Below, one piece after another: positions 54,201-62,742 of a stretch of DNA of 64,000 bases (the stretch's first letter is position 1; every line of letters begins with the position of its first letter). Origin of the DNA: M3007 sp044230315 (GTDB taxonomy: Bacteria; Bacteroidota; Bacteroidia; Chitinophagales; Saprospiraceae); NCBI GenBank assembly GCA_044230315.1, contig JBGARJ010000014.1, forward strand, positions 68,700-132,699, written 5' to 3'. Made by a program: the position numbers and the translations under genes. The notes under the pieces were generated by a model. That model saw nothing but the letters and a program-made list of their open reading frames with translations, did not search any database and was not told the DNA's origin.

Positions 54201-54584
54201 GTCGGCATAGATCGCATTGTTGGACGACTGCTGTTTCAATTGAAGAATATTGAGCAGTTTGTCCTGCACGTCGCCGAAATGGTTGCCGATGATCTGTGCC
54301 GCCTGTTCATGGCTGATGATCTGGCCGAGGTGGAAATAGTGCATCAAAGGCAGCGCCACCCATTTGTATAGGGCGGTTCCGGATATGAGGAGGAAGCCCC
54401 AGAACATGGCCGTGCGCACGCCCGTGCCGAAGTAGAAATAATACTCCAGTACGTTGAACAGGATAAACAACCCCAATACCGCACCTACGGTGTAGAGCGA
54501 GCCGCGGAGCAATTGGTTGATGTAAAATTTGCGGATGAAACCGTCGAGTTTCTCGATGAGCAGGCTATAGTTGTCGCGTTGCAT
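51243..54584 (-). CDS. DUF4175-family membrane/coiled-coil protein
   Basis: An 1113-residue protein. The N-terminus has membrane segments (~22-45 LRGSLYTVGAVLGLFILFNV; ~55-75 MFWGFLLISGTALYKWVALP; ~155-172 ALPPVLLFLFLLL). An extracytoplasmic beta-rich region (~185-500) follows, and then a very long Gln/Glu/Lys-rich coiled coil (~500-1080, e.g. EMKKLMEDIQKLLQEMNKDE and QQQIDQLEELAKDQDKLSED). This is the layout of the Bacteroidota DUF4175 family, whose function is unknown; a structural role in the cell envelope is a guess. The opposite strand shows long open frames only because of biased codons. Confidence 0.88.
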   Translation of the reverse strand: MQRDNYSLLIEKLDGFIRKFYINQLLRGSLYTVGAVLGLFILFNVLEYYFYFGTGVRTAMFWGFLLISGTALYKWVALPLMHYFHLGQIISHEQAAQIIGNHFGDVQDKLLNILQLKQQSSNNAIYADLINASINQKSNEIKLVPFQAAIDLQKNRKYLRYALPPVLLFLFLLLGAPNIIRDGTMRLWNSTKKFEKPAPFQFEVNTNELKAVQFSDFVLKVGVKGNVLPNDMFIDLGNVQYRLSKDAPNQFSYTFTNVQKDTEFKLYAGGVESTEYTLEVVRRPSILSFNVKLHFPEYIGRPGEELSNVGDLVLPQGTNINWVFNAQYTDNLNLRFGSESEVMSKRFDDELFSFSRRALKDEPYKIFISNQQLPNADSVTYTITVIPDLHPQIGVQEFRDSTDRRQLFFAGDASDDYGLVNLTFNYQIKKAKGGQMPLQTVKISKPAGKQIQYDYNWNLRNLELNPGDELSYYFEVFDNDGVNGSKSARTNVMQWRMPTLDEYRKEQSQSAEEIQRELEKALRESAKVQEEMKKLRSKVLQQKELDWQSRKEMEKLLDRQKQLQDQIEQAKQDFDESKKMQQDFDQQKNEELMEKQEQLQKLFDETVSEEMKKLMEDIQKLLQEMNKDEMLDQMEKMQMSNEEMNKQLDRLQELYKQLEVENMLQQQIDQLEELAKDQDKLSEDTENGSKPDDQLQKEQEDLNKKMDDLKDKHDEMLQKNDALKRPEKIEDNKQEMQDIQQDMKDAKQDLNQKQKQNAGKKQKKAANKMKNLANQMKQARQAGEQEQMEEDIAMLRQLLENLIGLSFAQEQNMKDFANTSVNTPRYVDLTQQQFKVKDDFKLVEDSLQALASRNFQIEGIITEKVADIKEALKYSLDDLEERQVTSASEYQQRTMKGFNDLALMLSEVMNQMQQQMASGQPGSGSCSKPGGTGQGKSGKVPMDKITKGQGDLNQQMKDLKERLEKSKGQGQGGQSKEFAQMAAKQAALRNALRELQKQKQEQGKGAKGLDNIMDSMDKIETDLVNKRLTNEMLKRQQDILTHLLEEERAEREQEQDDQRQAQTAKQQQAKLPPALEEYLKKRRAEVDLFRTVSPALKPYYKQLVEEYIKGVGQ

Positions 54585-54768
54585 GGGAAACGGGTGCTTA
54601 ACTTTTCAGAAGACAGGTTCGGTGCACGGTGCAAAGAGCATGCACCGGGCACCGAACCCCAAATTTGCAGGAAAAATCTCGATAAGAACGAACGAATCGG
54701 CAAAAGGGTTGAGAATTGGCAGTTTTTAACAGGATTAGCAGTGAATATGTTTTTTGATCTCCGTTCGC

Positions 54769-56073
54769 TCACTGCCGCTTGTACTTCTCCTCAAAGCGCC
54801 GGTACAGTTCTTTTTGCTTGTTGTCGAGGCTGATCTCGCGCCCCTGGATGAACGCCGCCGTCACCTGGCAGGTACGCATGTCGAGCGCATCGCCTTCGCT
54901 GATGAACAGCGTGGCGTCTTTGCCTACTTCGAGCGAGCCGGTGCTGCCGCCGATGCCCATGATGGCGGCCGGGCTGAGCGTGATGGCCTGCACGGCGGCC
55001 TCGTAAGGCAGCCCGAAGCCCACGGCCTGGCCCGCTTCGAAGGGCAGGTTGCGCTGGCGCCAGCCGCCGTTGCCGGTAAGTACGAAGGGAATGCCGGCGG
55101 CGTGCAGGGCTGCGGCGGTTTTATAAGGTTGGTCGTAGTCTTCGTCTTCGCGGGCGGGCAGGCGCTGCGGTTCGGCCAGCAACACCGGCACCTGGTGCGC
55201 CTTGAGAAAATCGGTGACCATCCAGGCATCCGATGCGCCGACGAGCACGGGCCGGGCGCCGTATTGCTCGGCAAACAGCACGGCTTCCTGCATGGTTTTG
55301 GCGTCGTTGGTATGGATGTACAGGTTTTGCTTGCCGCTGAAAATACCGCACATGGCTTCAAAACGCGGGTTCTTCGCTTCGGGGGCCGGTTTTTGGCAAT
55401 ACGCCCGGGCTTCGCCGAAAAAGCGATGCAGGTCTTCCAGGGTTTTGTCGTACGAATCCTCCGGTTGCTGGTCAGGGTTGCGGCGGGGCGGGCCGAAGCG
55501 CCGCCGCGGTTGACGCGTTGGCCAGTTGAGGTGAACGCCGTCGTCGGCGCGAATGGCGGCGTCTTCCCAGTTCCACGCGTCGAGCTGCACCACGGCAGAG
55601 GAACCCGAAAGCAGGCCGCTGGCGGGCACCACCTGCGCCTGCAGCACCCCGTTGGAGCGCACGGTGGGCAGTACGTCGGAGTCGGTATTGTAGGCCACTA
55701 TGGCGCGCGCATTGGGATTCATACTCCCCGATTCGGCAAAATCCTGCGTGGCGCGCACGGCTTCGATCTCCACGAGGCCCAGCCGGGTGTCGGTGGCGAT
55801 AAAACCGGGGTACACGTGTTTGCCGGCGGCATCGTAAATCTTGGCAAATTTGCTGCGGTCGAGGCGGATGGTGGTGGCGTCGGCCACGAGGGTCAGCTTG
55901 CCTTTTTCAAAAGCGATAGCGCTGTTGGGCACCGATTGGCCGTTGCCCAAATGGGCGGTGGCGCCGAGCACGAGGATGGCGCCGCTTTGCGCCGGGGCAG
56001 GCACGGGCGATTGCGCGCAGGCGCCGCCCGCGGGCAACAGGAACAACAGAACAGGGAGTATCCGGATTCGCAT
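54769..56073 (-). CDS. Amidohydrolase-like exported protein lacking the metal-binding motif
   Basis: A ~434-residue protein with a signal peptide (MRIRILPVLLFLLPAGGACA). The fold is that of imidazolonepropionase-like amidohydrolases: an N-terminal composite beta-sandwich (AHLGNGQSVPNSAIAFEKGK), YDAAGKHVYPGFI, and the C-terminal ALTLSP-like AITLSPAAIMGIGGSTGSLE with VGKDATLFISEGDALDM. Where active members have P-G-x-I-D-x-H-x-H, this one reads PGFIATDTRLG, and the later Asp/His positions are also altered. It is probably a catalytically inactive or divergent homologue. Confidence 0.75.
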   Translation of the reverse strand: MRIRILPVLLFLLPAGGACAQSPVPAPAQSGAILVLGATAHLGNGQSVPNSAIAFEKGKLTLVADATTIRLDRSKFAKIYDAAGKHVYPGFIATDTRLGLVEIEAVRATQDFAESGSMNPNARAIVAYNTDSDVLPTVRSNGVLQAQVVPASGLLSGSSAVVQLDAWNWEDAAIRADDGVHLNWPTRQPRRRFGPPRRNPDQQPEDSYDKTLEDLHRFFGEARAYCQKPAPEAKNPRFEAMCGIFSGKQNLYIHTNDAKTMQEAVLFAEQYGARPVLVGASDAWMVTDFLKAHQVPVLLAEPQRLPAREDEDYDQPYKTAAALHAAGIPFVLTGNGGWRQRNLPFEAGQAVGFGLPYEAAVQAITLSPAAIMGIGGSTGSLEVGKDATLFISEGDALDMRTCQVTAAFIQGREISLDNKQKELYRRFEEKYKRQ

Positions 56074-56103
56074 GGTAGGCAAACAATTAAGTTGATCGGA
56101 AAA

Positions 56104-56715
56104 CTATTTGACCGCACAAGTTATCATCAATTTTCCTTCTATCCAGCCTTCGAGCGTATCGCCGATTTGTACGGGCCCCACACCGGCCGGCGTGCCGGTG
56201 AAGATCAGGTCGCCTTTCTGAAGCGTGAAATACCGTGAAATATGCACGATCAGGGTGTCGAACGGGAAGATCAGGTCGCGCGTGTGGCCGTCCTGCACCA
56301 CGTCGCCGTTCTTTTTCAATTGAAAATGGATGTCCTGCAAATTGGGAAGTTCGGCCAACGGCATCCATTTACTCACCGGTGCGGAGTGGTCGAAACCCTT
56401 GGCAATTTCCCAGGGATGGCCTTTTTGTTTGACCTTGTCCTGCAAATCGCGGGCGGTAAAATCGATCCCGAATGCTACGGCGTCGTAATAGCGCCGCGCA
56501 AACTCCGGCTGTACGGCGCGACCGTTTTTGCACACCCGCAAGACAATTTCGCCTTCGTAGTGCAGGTCTTGGGTGAAATCGGGGTAAAAAAACGGTTTGT
56601 TGTTGACCACGAGCGCCGTGGGCGGCTTCATAAAGATGAGCGGCTCGGCGGGAACGGGGTTGTTGAGTTCCTTGGCGTGATCGACGTAATTGCGGCCAAT
56701 ACAGAATATTTTCAT
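56104..56715 (-). CDS. Fumarylacetoacetate hydrolase-family protein
   Basis: A 203-residue soluble enzyme of the FAH fold (acylpyruvase/5-carboxymethyl-2-hydroxymuconate isomerase type). Motifs are KIFCIGRNYVDHAKELNN, EPLIFMKPPTALV, LHYEGEIVLRVCK (metal-binding E-x-E), GIDFTARDLQDK, KGFDHSAPVSKW and FTGTPAGVGPVQIGD. The length fits single-domain YcgM-like hydrolases acting on beta-diketo acids such as oxaloacetate enol or acylpyruvates. The in vivo substrate is inferred only by family. Third in a run of minus-strand genes. Confidence 0.9.
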   Translation of the reverse strand: MKIFCIGRNYVDHAKELNNPVPAEPLIFMKPPTALVVNNKPFFYPDFTQDLHYEGEIVLRVCKNGRAVQPEFARRYYDAVAFGIDFTARDLQDKVKQKGHPWEIAKGFDHSAPVSKWMPLAELPNLQDIHFQLKKNGDVVQDGHTRDLIFPFDTLIVHISRYFTLQKGDLIFTGTPAGVGPVQIGDTLEGWIEGKLMITCAVK

Positions 56716-56779
56716 GCGGCGAAAGTAAAAAGATTTCGAAGGCCCGGATTTTCAGAATTGCGCACCCGAACAGGCGCCC

Positions 56780-57004
56780 CTACTTATTTTCCGCATCCGT
56801 GTTCCGGAACCACGACAAGGCCCCCGAAGGGCAACGTTCCACCTGGGCTATAATTGTTTCGCTATCAGCACCTTCCATGTTTACCCACGGATGTTTCCGG
56901 GGATCGAAAACCTGAAGGAGTTGACGCCAGCACAGCGTGGAATGCTGACAGATGTCCGGTTTCCAGACGACGGTGATGTCGCCGTTGGTATAGTGTTTTT
57001 CCAT
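56780..57004 (-). CDS. YjdI-like mono-cluster Fe-S protein
   Basis: A 74-residue protein starting at the ATG at 57004 (MEKHYTNGDITVVWKPDICQ). It has the divergent ferredoxin motif of the YjdI family: DICQHSTLCWRQLLQVFDPRKHPW, then QVERCPSGALSWF. The cysteine pattern (C-x5-C ... C-P-x-G-A-L) suits one iron-sulfur cluster. Function of the family is unknown. The frame is open upstream to 57070, but the shorter start matches the family. Confidence 0.85.
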   Translation of the reverse strand: MEKHYTNGDITVVWKPDICQHSTLCWRQLLQVFDPRKHPWVNMEGADSETIIAQVERCPSGALSWFRNTDAENK

Positions 57005-57088
57005 GGCACGACAGGGATTGATCGATGAAAGTGGACCGGGCGGAATACCCGTCCGCATCCGGTATAACAAGTACTCAAACAGGGTGGT

Positions 57089-58483
57089 TTAAAAGGCGTC
57101 GCCAAAGGCGAAATCCGGTTGGCGCTCCGTCCAGCGGCCGCGCGTAAAATCGGGGAAGGCCTGGGGGCTGCTGCCGGTGGCGATGGAGGCTTCGCTCAGC
57201 GGGGTGATGGCCAGCCAGGTAGCGGCATCGTATACGTCGATCTGCGGGGCGATGTTCTGTTTGGCGCATTCGACGAAGTGCTGGAACACGAAATAATCCA
57301 TCCCGCCGTGGCCGGCGCCCTGCGCCTCGTTGCCGTAGCGGCGCCAGAGCGGATGGTCGTAGCGGTCGAGCCAGGCCTGGGCCTCTTCCCACACGTACGG
57401 TTTCGTCTGGCCTTCGAGCAGGAGGCTTTTGTTCACGTCCATCCAGATGCCCTTGGTGCCCTGTACGCGGAAGCCCAGGGAATAGGGTCGCGGCAGGCCG
57501 GTATCGTGCGAGAGGAGCATGGTTTCGCCGTTGGCGGTTTTGAGGATGGTGGTCACCACGTCGCCGAGGTTGAACTGCACGGCGGCATTGGGGTGGTTGG
57601 GCCCGCCCTTGGGGTGGTTGACGATATATTCGTGCAGGCCGCGCGTTTTGCTGGCGGTGGATGTCAGGTAAAGGATGCGGTTGCCGCGGTTGATGTTGGT
57701 CATCATGGCGAGGGGTCCGAAGCCGTGGGTGGGGTAGAGATCGCCATTGCGGTACACCGAGTGTTTGGTGCGCCATTTGGCTTCCGAAAAGCCTTTTGCA
57801 CCAAATTCCACCCCCGAATCATACGGCGTTACGCCGTCGTTGAACTTTACGCCGCGCAGGTTGTGCTGGTAGCCGCCTTCGAGGTGCAGGAGTTCGCCGA
57901 ACAGGCCCTGGCGCACCATTTGCAGCACGGCCATCACGTCGCGGCGGTAGCACACGTTTTCCAGGAACATCAGGTGGGCGCCGGTGGCTTCGTGGGTGTT
58001 GACGAGTTGCCAGCATTCGTCGAGCGAAAAACCGCCGCATACCTCGGTGGCCACGTATTTGCCGGCTTTCATAGCGGCTATGGCTTGTTGCGAGTGCCAT
58101 TCCCAGGGCGAGGCGATCACCACGGCGTCCACATTTTTGTCTTCCAGCAGGCGCAGGTAATCGAAATCGCCCTGGTCGTACACGGCCGGCCTGGGTTGGT
58201 TGGCCGATTGGATGCGTTTCAGGCAATCGGCCACCATGCGGGGGTCGGGATCGGCGATGGCGACCACTTCGCAGTCGTTGCGGAGGAGCGCTTCGCCCAC
58301 GTGGTCCTGCCCGCGCAGGCCGGTGCCGATAAAGCCCAAACCGATTTTGGATTTAAATGCGCGCGGCGTGCCGCTTCGGGTGGCGGCGGTTGCATTTTCG
58401 GCTGCGTCTAAATTCGGCACACTGAGCGCTGCGCCGGCGAGAGCGGCTTTCTGGAGGAACGAACGGCGGTTGAGTTTGGCCAT
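57089..58483 (-). CDS. Tat-exported Gfo/Idh/MocA-family oxidoreductase
   Basis: A 464-residue protein. The N-terminus MAKLNRRSFLQKAALAGAAL is a twin-arginine signal (RRSFLQK), so it is folded with NAD(P) and exported. The Rossmann part starts KIGLGFIGTGLRGQDHVGEA, followed by the E-K-P-like region GKYVATEVCGGFSLDECW, where the usual EKP Lys is replaced by Val-Cys. The C-terminal part is the Gfo/Idh/MocA beta-sheet domain (GMDYFVFQHFVECAKQNIAP). Such exported members often act on glycans or glycosides in the periplasm. The specific substrate is unknown. Confidence 0.88.
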   Translation of the reverse strand: MAKLNRRSFLQKAALAGAALSVPNLDAAENATAATRSGTPRAFKSKIGLGFIGTGLRGQDHVGEALLRNDCEVVAIADPDPRMVADCLKRIQSANQPRPAVYDQGDFDYLRLLEDKNVDAVVIASPWEWHSQQAIAAMKAGKYVATEVCGGFSLDECWQLVNTHEATGAHLMFLENVCYRRDVMAVLQMVRQGLFGELLHLEGGYQHNLRGVKFNDGVTPYDSGVEFGAKGFSEAKWRTKHSVYRNGDLYPTHGFGPLAMMTNINRGNRILYLTSTASKTRGLHEYIVNHPKGGPNHPNAAVQFNLGDVVTTILKTANGETMLLSHDTGLPRPYSLGFRVQGTKGIWMDVNKSLLLEGQTKPYVWEEAQAWLDRYDHPLWRRYGNEAQGAGHGGMDYFVFQHFVECAKQNIAPQIDVYDAATWLAITPLSEASIATGSSPQAFPDFTRGRWTERQPDFAFGDAF

Positions 58484-58614
58484 GCGACGTATTTTTTAGG
58501 GCGAAAAAAAGAAAATTTGAGCAGATGGCGCGAAATGCCCGGCTCTTTGGGCGAAATACGCCGCCGATATTTGGAAGGCGGGCGCCAGGCGTCTTATTTT
58601 TGGCTGGCCAAAAT

Positions 58615-58764
58615 GACATAGTCCGGCAGGTTTTAGCCAACCGCTGAAAATGAAGCGTGGAGCATGTAGTTGGCGAGGAAGCCAACAACGGCGTTAAGGC
58701 TTGATTTTCAACGAAATGCCGCTGTTGGCGCTCTCGCCAACAGCAAAATGTACCGGACTATTGT
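58615..58764. repeat. Dispersed fold-back element D (long form)
   Basis: Ends GACATAGTCCGG (58615-58626) and CCGGACTATTGT (58753-58764) are inverted copies. The left half (GGTTTTAGCCAACCGCTGAA ... GCATGTAGTTGGCGAGG) matches element C near recA. D additionally contains an inner inverted section (TTGGCGAGGAAGCCAACAAC ... GTTGGCGCTCTCGCCAA). It ends 26 bp before the next gene's start, so it could lie in its 5' untranslated region. The rest of 58484-58614 shows nothing recognisable. Confidence 0.75.
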
Positions 58765-58790
58765 AAAATATGACACTGAAAAACGACTCC

Positions 58791-59501
58791 ATGCGCTCCG
58801 CTTGCTATCTCCCGCGTTTGTTGTTCCTGTTTGCCGCCGCGCCCTTTCTGCCCGCTTGCCACAAGACCGCAACGTGCCCCGCGTATGACCACCACCTCGG
58901 CACATTGACCTGGTCGGCGCAAACGGCAGCATGGCTGCCCGAAGCCTACTTCCACCGCCCGCTCACCCGTACCTTCCGTTCGGAAAGCGGCGAAACCAAA
59001 ACCTTCGTGCTCACCCAACTGGATACCCTTGTGGGACCGTCGCATTTTATCGACATCCCCTGCTCCAACGACCCGAATGACACTACACGCATGTATTTTC
59101 AACTAACCCGGCTGGTGGCCCGCATGCTTTCGGCCGATTCGTTTGCCATCGATTATTCGATCAATATTTACAACGAGCACTACGGCTCCGATTACCGCGA
59201 AGCCGACTTTTTTGAAAACATCGGGGTTTCCCTGAACCATTTCTATAGCAACCAAGCAGATGGATTCGGACATGTCACCATCATCACCGATTTGCGCAAT
59301 GCCGAGCCGGGGGATATTACGCTGTACCAGGTGGATAATCATACACACGACGACGAGTTGATCGTCCACGGACAAACACTGACCGATGTGTACAGCGACC
59401 CCAAGCCCGAAATTCAGGGCGCCAACCTGTTCTGGAAGAAAAGCTTCGGCGTGGTGGCGTACCTCGACGATCACCAGGTACTTTGGACCCTGGTTCAATG
59501 A
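58791..59501 (+). CDS. Putative lipoprotein of unknown function
   Basis: A 236-residue protein. The ATG at 58791 (MRSACYLPRLLFLFAAAPFL) gives a clean lipoprotein signal with lipobox FLPAC; an ATG at 58770 lies within a few bases of the repeat. The mature part is beta-rich (RTFRSESGETKTFVLTQLDT ... MYFQLTRLVARMLS ... EIQGANLFWKKSFGVVAYLD). No known domain recognised. It precedes lspA by 15 bp on the same strand, suggesting one transcript. Confidence 0.65.
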   Translation: MRSACYLPRLLFLFAAAPFLPACHKTATCPAYDHHLGTLTWSAQTAAWLPEAYFHRPLTRTFRSESGETKTFVLTQLDTLVGPSHFIDIPCSNDPNDTTRMYFQLTRLVARMLSADSFAIDYSINIYNEHYGSDYREADFFENIGVSLNHFYSNQADGFGHVTIITDLRNAEPGDITLYQVDNHTHDDELIVHGQTLTDVYSDPKPEIQGANLFWKKSFGVVAYLDDHQVLWTLVQ

Positions 59502-59516
59502 CCGCAACAACAGCTT

Positions 59517-60005
59517 ATGAAAGCACGCATCAAACTTTTCCTTTTTTGCCTGATCGCCCTCTCCGCCATCGGCTGCGATCGCGTTACAAAAAATCTGGCC
59601 AAAGTGCACCTGGCGCACCGCGATGCCATTTCGTACTACCACGACACGTTCCGGCTGGAATATGCGGAAAACACCGGCGCAGCCATGAGCCTGGGCGCCG
59701 ATTGGCCCGATCCGGCGCGGTTCTGGCTGTTCAATGTCCTTCCGACCGCGATGTTGCTGTTGTTGCTGGCCTATATGATCCGGGCTGCGCAGCAGTTGCA
59801 CTGGCTGCAGGTGTCGTCGCTGGCGCTCATTTTTGCCGGCGGCATGGGCAACCTGATCGACCGGATCTTCCACGACAGCCGCGTGCCCGACTTCATGATC
59901 CTGGGCGTCAACGAGCTGCGCACGGGCATTTTCAATGTGGCGGATATGTGCATTACCTTTGGCGTGCTGTTGCTGATGGGTTTCATGGCGTTCCGCAAAG
60001 CGTAG
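59517..60005 (+). CDS. lspA: Lipoprotein signal peptidase (signal peptidase II)
   Basis: A 162-residue inner-membrane aspartyl protease cleaving signal peptides of prolipoproteins. Four hydrophobic helices. Conserved motifs are CDRVTKNLAK (N-terminal D-x-x-x-K), ENTGAAMSLG, GGMGNLIDRIF with catalytic Asp, and IFNVADMCITFG with the second catalytic Asp. The length is normal. It sits behind a lipoprotein gene and before an FtsX-type permease. Several lipoproteins in this window are its likely substrates. Confidence 0.93.
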   Translation: MKARIKLFLFCLIALSAIGCDRVTKNLAKVHLAHRDAISYYHDTFRLEYAENTGAAMSLGADWPDPARFWLFNVLPTAMLLLLLAYMIRAAQQLHWLQVSSLALIFAGGMGNLIDRIFHDSRVPDFMILGVNELRTGIFNVADMCITFGVLLLMGFMAFRKA

Positions 60006-60134
60006 GTTTCGTCCGGCATATGTCCTGCTCTATCGAAAAAACACAGCCTTGCTAAACGGCCTGCCGTTCCGGCTGTTTAGGTTCCAAATGCCGGGGCTGC
60101 CCCACCCGCTTTCAGCCAACCGCCCGTACGAAGC

Positions 60135-62666
60135 ATGTCTTTTATCCTGAAAATGGCCTGGCGCGACAGCCGCCGCAACCGCGCCCGCCTCCTGTTGTTT
60201 ATCTCGGCCATTGTGGCCGGCATCGCCGCGCTGACGGCCGTGCGGTCGTTCAGCGTCAACCTTACGGGCGACATCGATCGCGAAGCCAAGAGCCTCCTGG
60301 GCGCCGACCTCGTCATCCAGGGCAATCAGCCGCTGCCCGATTCGCTGTTGGCGCAGGTGATGGCTGTACCGGGCGCCCGGGAGGCCCGGGTGTTCAACCT
60401 GCTGAACATGGCGTATTTTCCCAAAAGCAACGGCACCCGCCTTACCAACGTGCGGGCCGCCGACCCGGGATACCCGTTTTTCGGCACCTGGAAAAGCCTG
60501 CCCGAGCAGGCCTGGCAACAATACCAGGAACATGGCAAAAAAGCGCTGGTGGAACACGGCCTGATGTTGCAATTCGGCGTAGAACCCGGCGACACGATAC
60601 AGATCGGCACGCAATCGTTCCAGATCGAAGGCGATCTCCTCTCGCGCCCCGGGCGGGCGGGCATCGGTTCGGCCATCGCCCCGGTGGCCTTTATCCCGAT
60701 GCAGTGGCTCGACTCGACCGGGCTGGTGCAAAAAGGCAGCCGGATCTGGTATCAGTATTATTTCAAAATACCGGCTATGCGCGACCTCGATTCGTTGGTC
60801 AGCCGTCTGGAAAAACCGCTGCAAAAGGCCAATCTCGACTGGGAGACGGTGGAGACCAACAAACAAGGCATCGGGCGAGCCTTCGGCAACTTTTCCACCT
60901 TTCTCAACCTGGTGGGGTTTGTTGCGCTGCTGCTGGGTTGCATTGGAGTGGCCGGCGCCGTACACATTTATATCAAAGACAAATTGCCTACGGTGGCCAT
61001 CTTGCGCTGCCTGGGCGCCAGCGGCCGGAAGGCGTTTTACGTGTATCTGGCGCAGGTGGCCGGCATTGGCTTGCTGGGCGCTTTGTTGGGCGCTGCGCTG
61101 GGTTCGCTGATCCAGAAACTACTGCCCTGGGTGACCAAAGACCTGTTGCCGATCGACAACGTGAGCACCGATTTTTCGGCGGTTTCGGCGGCGCAAGGCG
61201 TTTTACTGGGAGTGTCGGTGGCCATTTTGTTTGCGCTGCTGCCGCTGTCGGGCATTTTGAGAACCTCTCCCCTGCGTACCCTGCGCGCCTCCTATGGCGA
61301 GCAGGAGACGGTGAATCGCTGGTTGCGCTGGGGCGTATTTACCCTGATCGCGGCGGCAATCTTCGGGTTTACCTGGTGGCTGATCCGCGACTGGAAGGAG
61401 ACGCTGTGGTTTATGGGCGGCATTGCCGCCGCGTTCTTGTTGCTGTTTGGGGTGGCGCGTTTGCTGATGGTGTTGTTGCGGCGTTTTTTCCCGAAAGGGT
61501 GGTCGTATGTGTGGCGACAGGGCATCGCCAATTTGTTCCGCCCCGAAAACCAGACGGTGTTACTGGTAGTCACGATCGGATTGGGCACCATGCTGCTCTC
61601 CACCCTGTTCCTGATCCAAAACCTGCTGTTGCGGCAGGTGGAATTTTCGGGCAGCGGCAACCAGCCCAACATGGTATTGTTCGATATCCAAACCAGCCAG
61701 AAAGACACGGTAGCCGCCATGGTGCGGGCGCACAACATGCCGCTCCTGCAACAGGTGCCCATCGTGACCATGCGCCTGGAAAGCATCGACGGCCGTACTA
61801 AAATGCAGGACGAGGCCGACTCCGCCAAAGCGCTGCGCCGTTGGGTGTGGGACCACGAGTACCGCGTCACTTTCCGCGACACGCTCATCGATACCGAAGA
61901 GATCATCGATGGCCAATGGGAGGGCGTGCACCAACCCGGGCAACCGATCAAGATTTCCATCTCCGACAACCTGCAGCGCGACATGCACGCCGGCGTGGGC
62001 ACCAAAATTGTGTTCAATGTGCAAGGCACCCGCCTTGAAACGGTAGTCGGCAGCGTGCGCAAAGTGAACTTCAGCCGGGTGCAAACCAACTTTCTGGTCC
62101 TGTTCCCCCAAGGCGTGCTCGAACCGGCGCCGCAGTTTCACGTCATCGTGTCGCGGGTGAACAGCGCCGAGCAGTCGGCCGCGTTCCAGTCTGAGCTGGT
62201 GCAGCGCTACCCCAATATATCGGCGATCGACCTGACGCAGATCCTGAAATCGGTCGACGAGGTGCTGAATAAAGTCTCGTTTGTGATCCGGTTCATGGCC
62301 TTGTTCAGCATCCTGACGGGCTTGCTGGTGCTGCTCAGTTCGATCTACCAGGGCAAGTTCGCGCGTATCCGGGAGAGCGTGTTGCTGCGCACGCTGGGTG
62401 CGTCGCGCAAGGTGATCCTGCGCATCATTGCGCTCGAGTACCTGCTGCTGGGCGCTTTGGCCTGCCTGGCCGGCGTGGGCCTGTCGGTAGCAGGCGCCTG
62501 GGCGCTGGCACATTTCGCTTTCAAGATACCCTTCCAACCCGATTGGTGGCCCCTGGCGCTGACCTTCGGGGTGATCACCCTGATCACGGTGGCTATCGGA
62601 TTGCTCAACAGCCGCGAAGTAGTGCGGAAGCCGCCGCTGGAGGTGTTGCGCGCAGAAGTGGGATAG
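60135..62666 (+). CDS. FtsX/YbbP-type ABC transporter permease
   Basis: An 843-residue membrane protein. One N-terminal helix (SRRNRARLLLFISAIVAGIA) is followed by a MacB-like periplasmic domain (~40-255, AKSLLGADLVIQGNQPLPD). The first FtsX helix bundle (~265-450) includes LVGFVALLLGCIGVAGAVHI and the mechanotransmission segment LRCLGASGRKAFYVYLAQVA. A second periplasmic domain and a final FtsX bundle (~720-843, LRTLGASRKVILRIIALEYL) follow. This is the layout of YbbP-like permeases, which work with a separate ATPase. No ATPase gene is adjacent; the partner may lie elsewhere. Confidence 0.9.
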   Translation: MSFILKMAWRDSRRNRARLLLFISAIVAGIAALTAVRSFSVNLTGDIDREAKSLLGADLVIQGNQPLPDSLLAQVMAVPGAREARVFNLLNMAYFPKSNGTRLTNVRAADPGYPFFGTWKSLPEQAWQQYQEHGKKALVEHGLMLQFGVEPGDTIQIGTQSFQIEGDLLSRPGRAGIGSAIAPVAFIPMQWLDSTGLVQKGSRIWYQYYFKIPAMRDLDSLVSRLEKPLQKANLDWETVETNKQGIGRAFGNFSTFLNLVGFVALLLGCIGVAGAVHIYIKDKLPTVAILRCLGASGRKAFYVYLAQVAGIGLLGALLGAALGSLIQKLLPWVTKDLLPIDNVSTDFSAVSAAQGVLLGVSVAILFALLPLSGILRTSPLRTLRASYGEQETVNRWLRWGVFTLIAAAIFGFTWWLIRDWKETLWFMGGIAAAFLLLFGVARLLMVLLRRFFPKGWSYVWRQGIANLFRPENQTVLLVVTIGLGTMLLSTLFLIQNLLLRQVEFSGSGNQPNMVLFDIQTSQKDTVAAMVRAHNMPLLQQVPIVTMRLESIDGRTKMQDEADSAKALRRWVWDHEYRVTFRDTLIDTEEIIDGQWEGVHQPGQPIKISISDNLQRDMHAGVGTKIVFNVQGTRLETVVGSVRKVNFSRVQTNFLVLFPQGVLEPAPQFHVIVSRVNSAEQSAAFQSELVQRYPNISAIDLTQILKSVDEVLNKVSFVIRFMALFSILTGLLVLLSSIYQGKFARIRESVLLRTLGASRKVILRIIALEYLLLGALACLAGVGLSVAGAWALAHFAFKIPFQPDWWPLALTFGVITLITVAIGLLNSREVVRKPPLEVLRAEVG

Positions 62667-62684
62667 GGTCGATGGGACCAATAA

Positions 62685-62718
62685 AAATCCCCCGCCGGAA
62701 CATGCCGGCGGGGGATTT
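62685..62718. terminator. Bidirectional intrinsic terminator
   Basis: AAATCCCCCGCCGG (62685-62698) and CCGGCGGGGGATTT (62705-62718) form a perfect 14-bp stem with a 6-nt loop. It is followed by a T-rich run on the minus strand (after rpsA) and a shorter one on the plus strand (after the permease). Confidence 0.85.
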
Positions 62719-62742
62719 ATCATCGTATAAAAGTCGCTGTCG

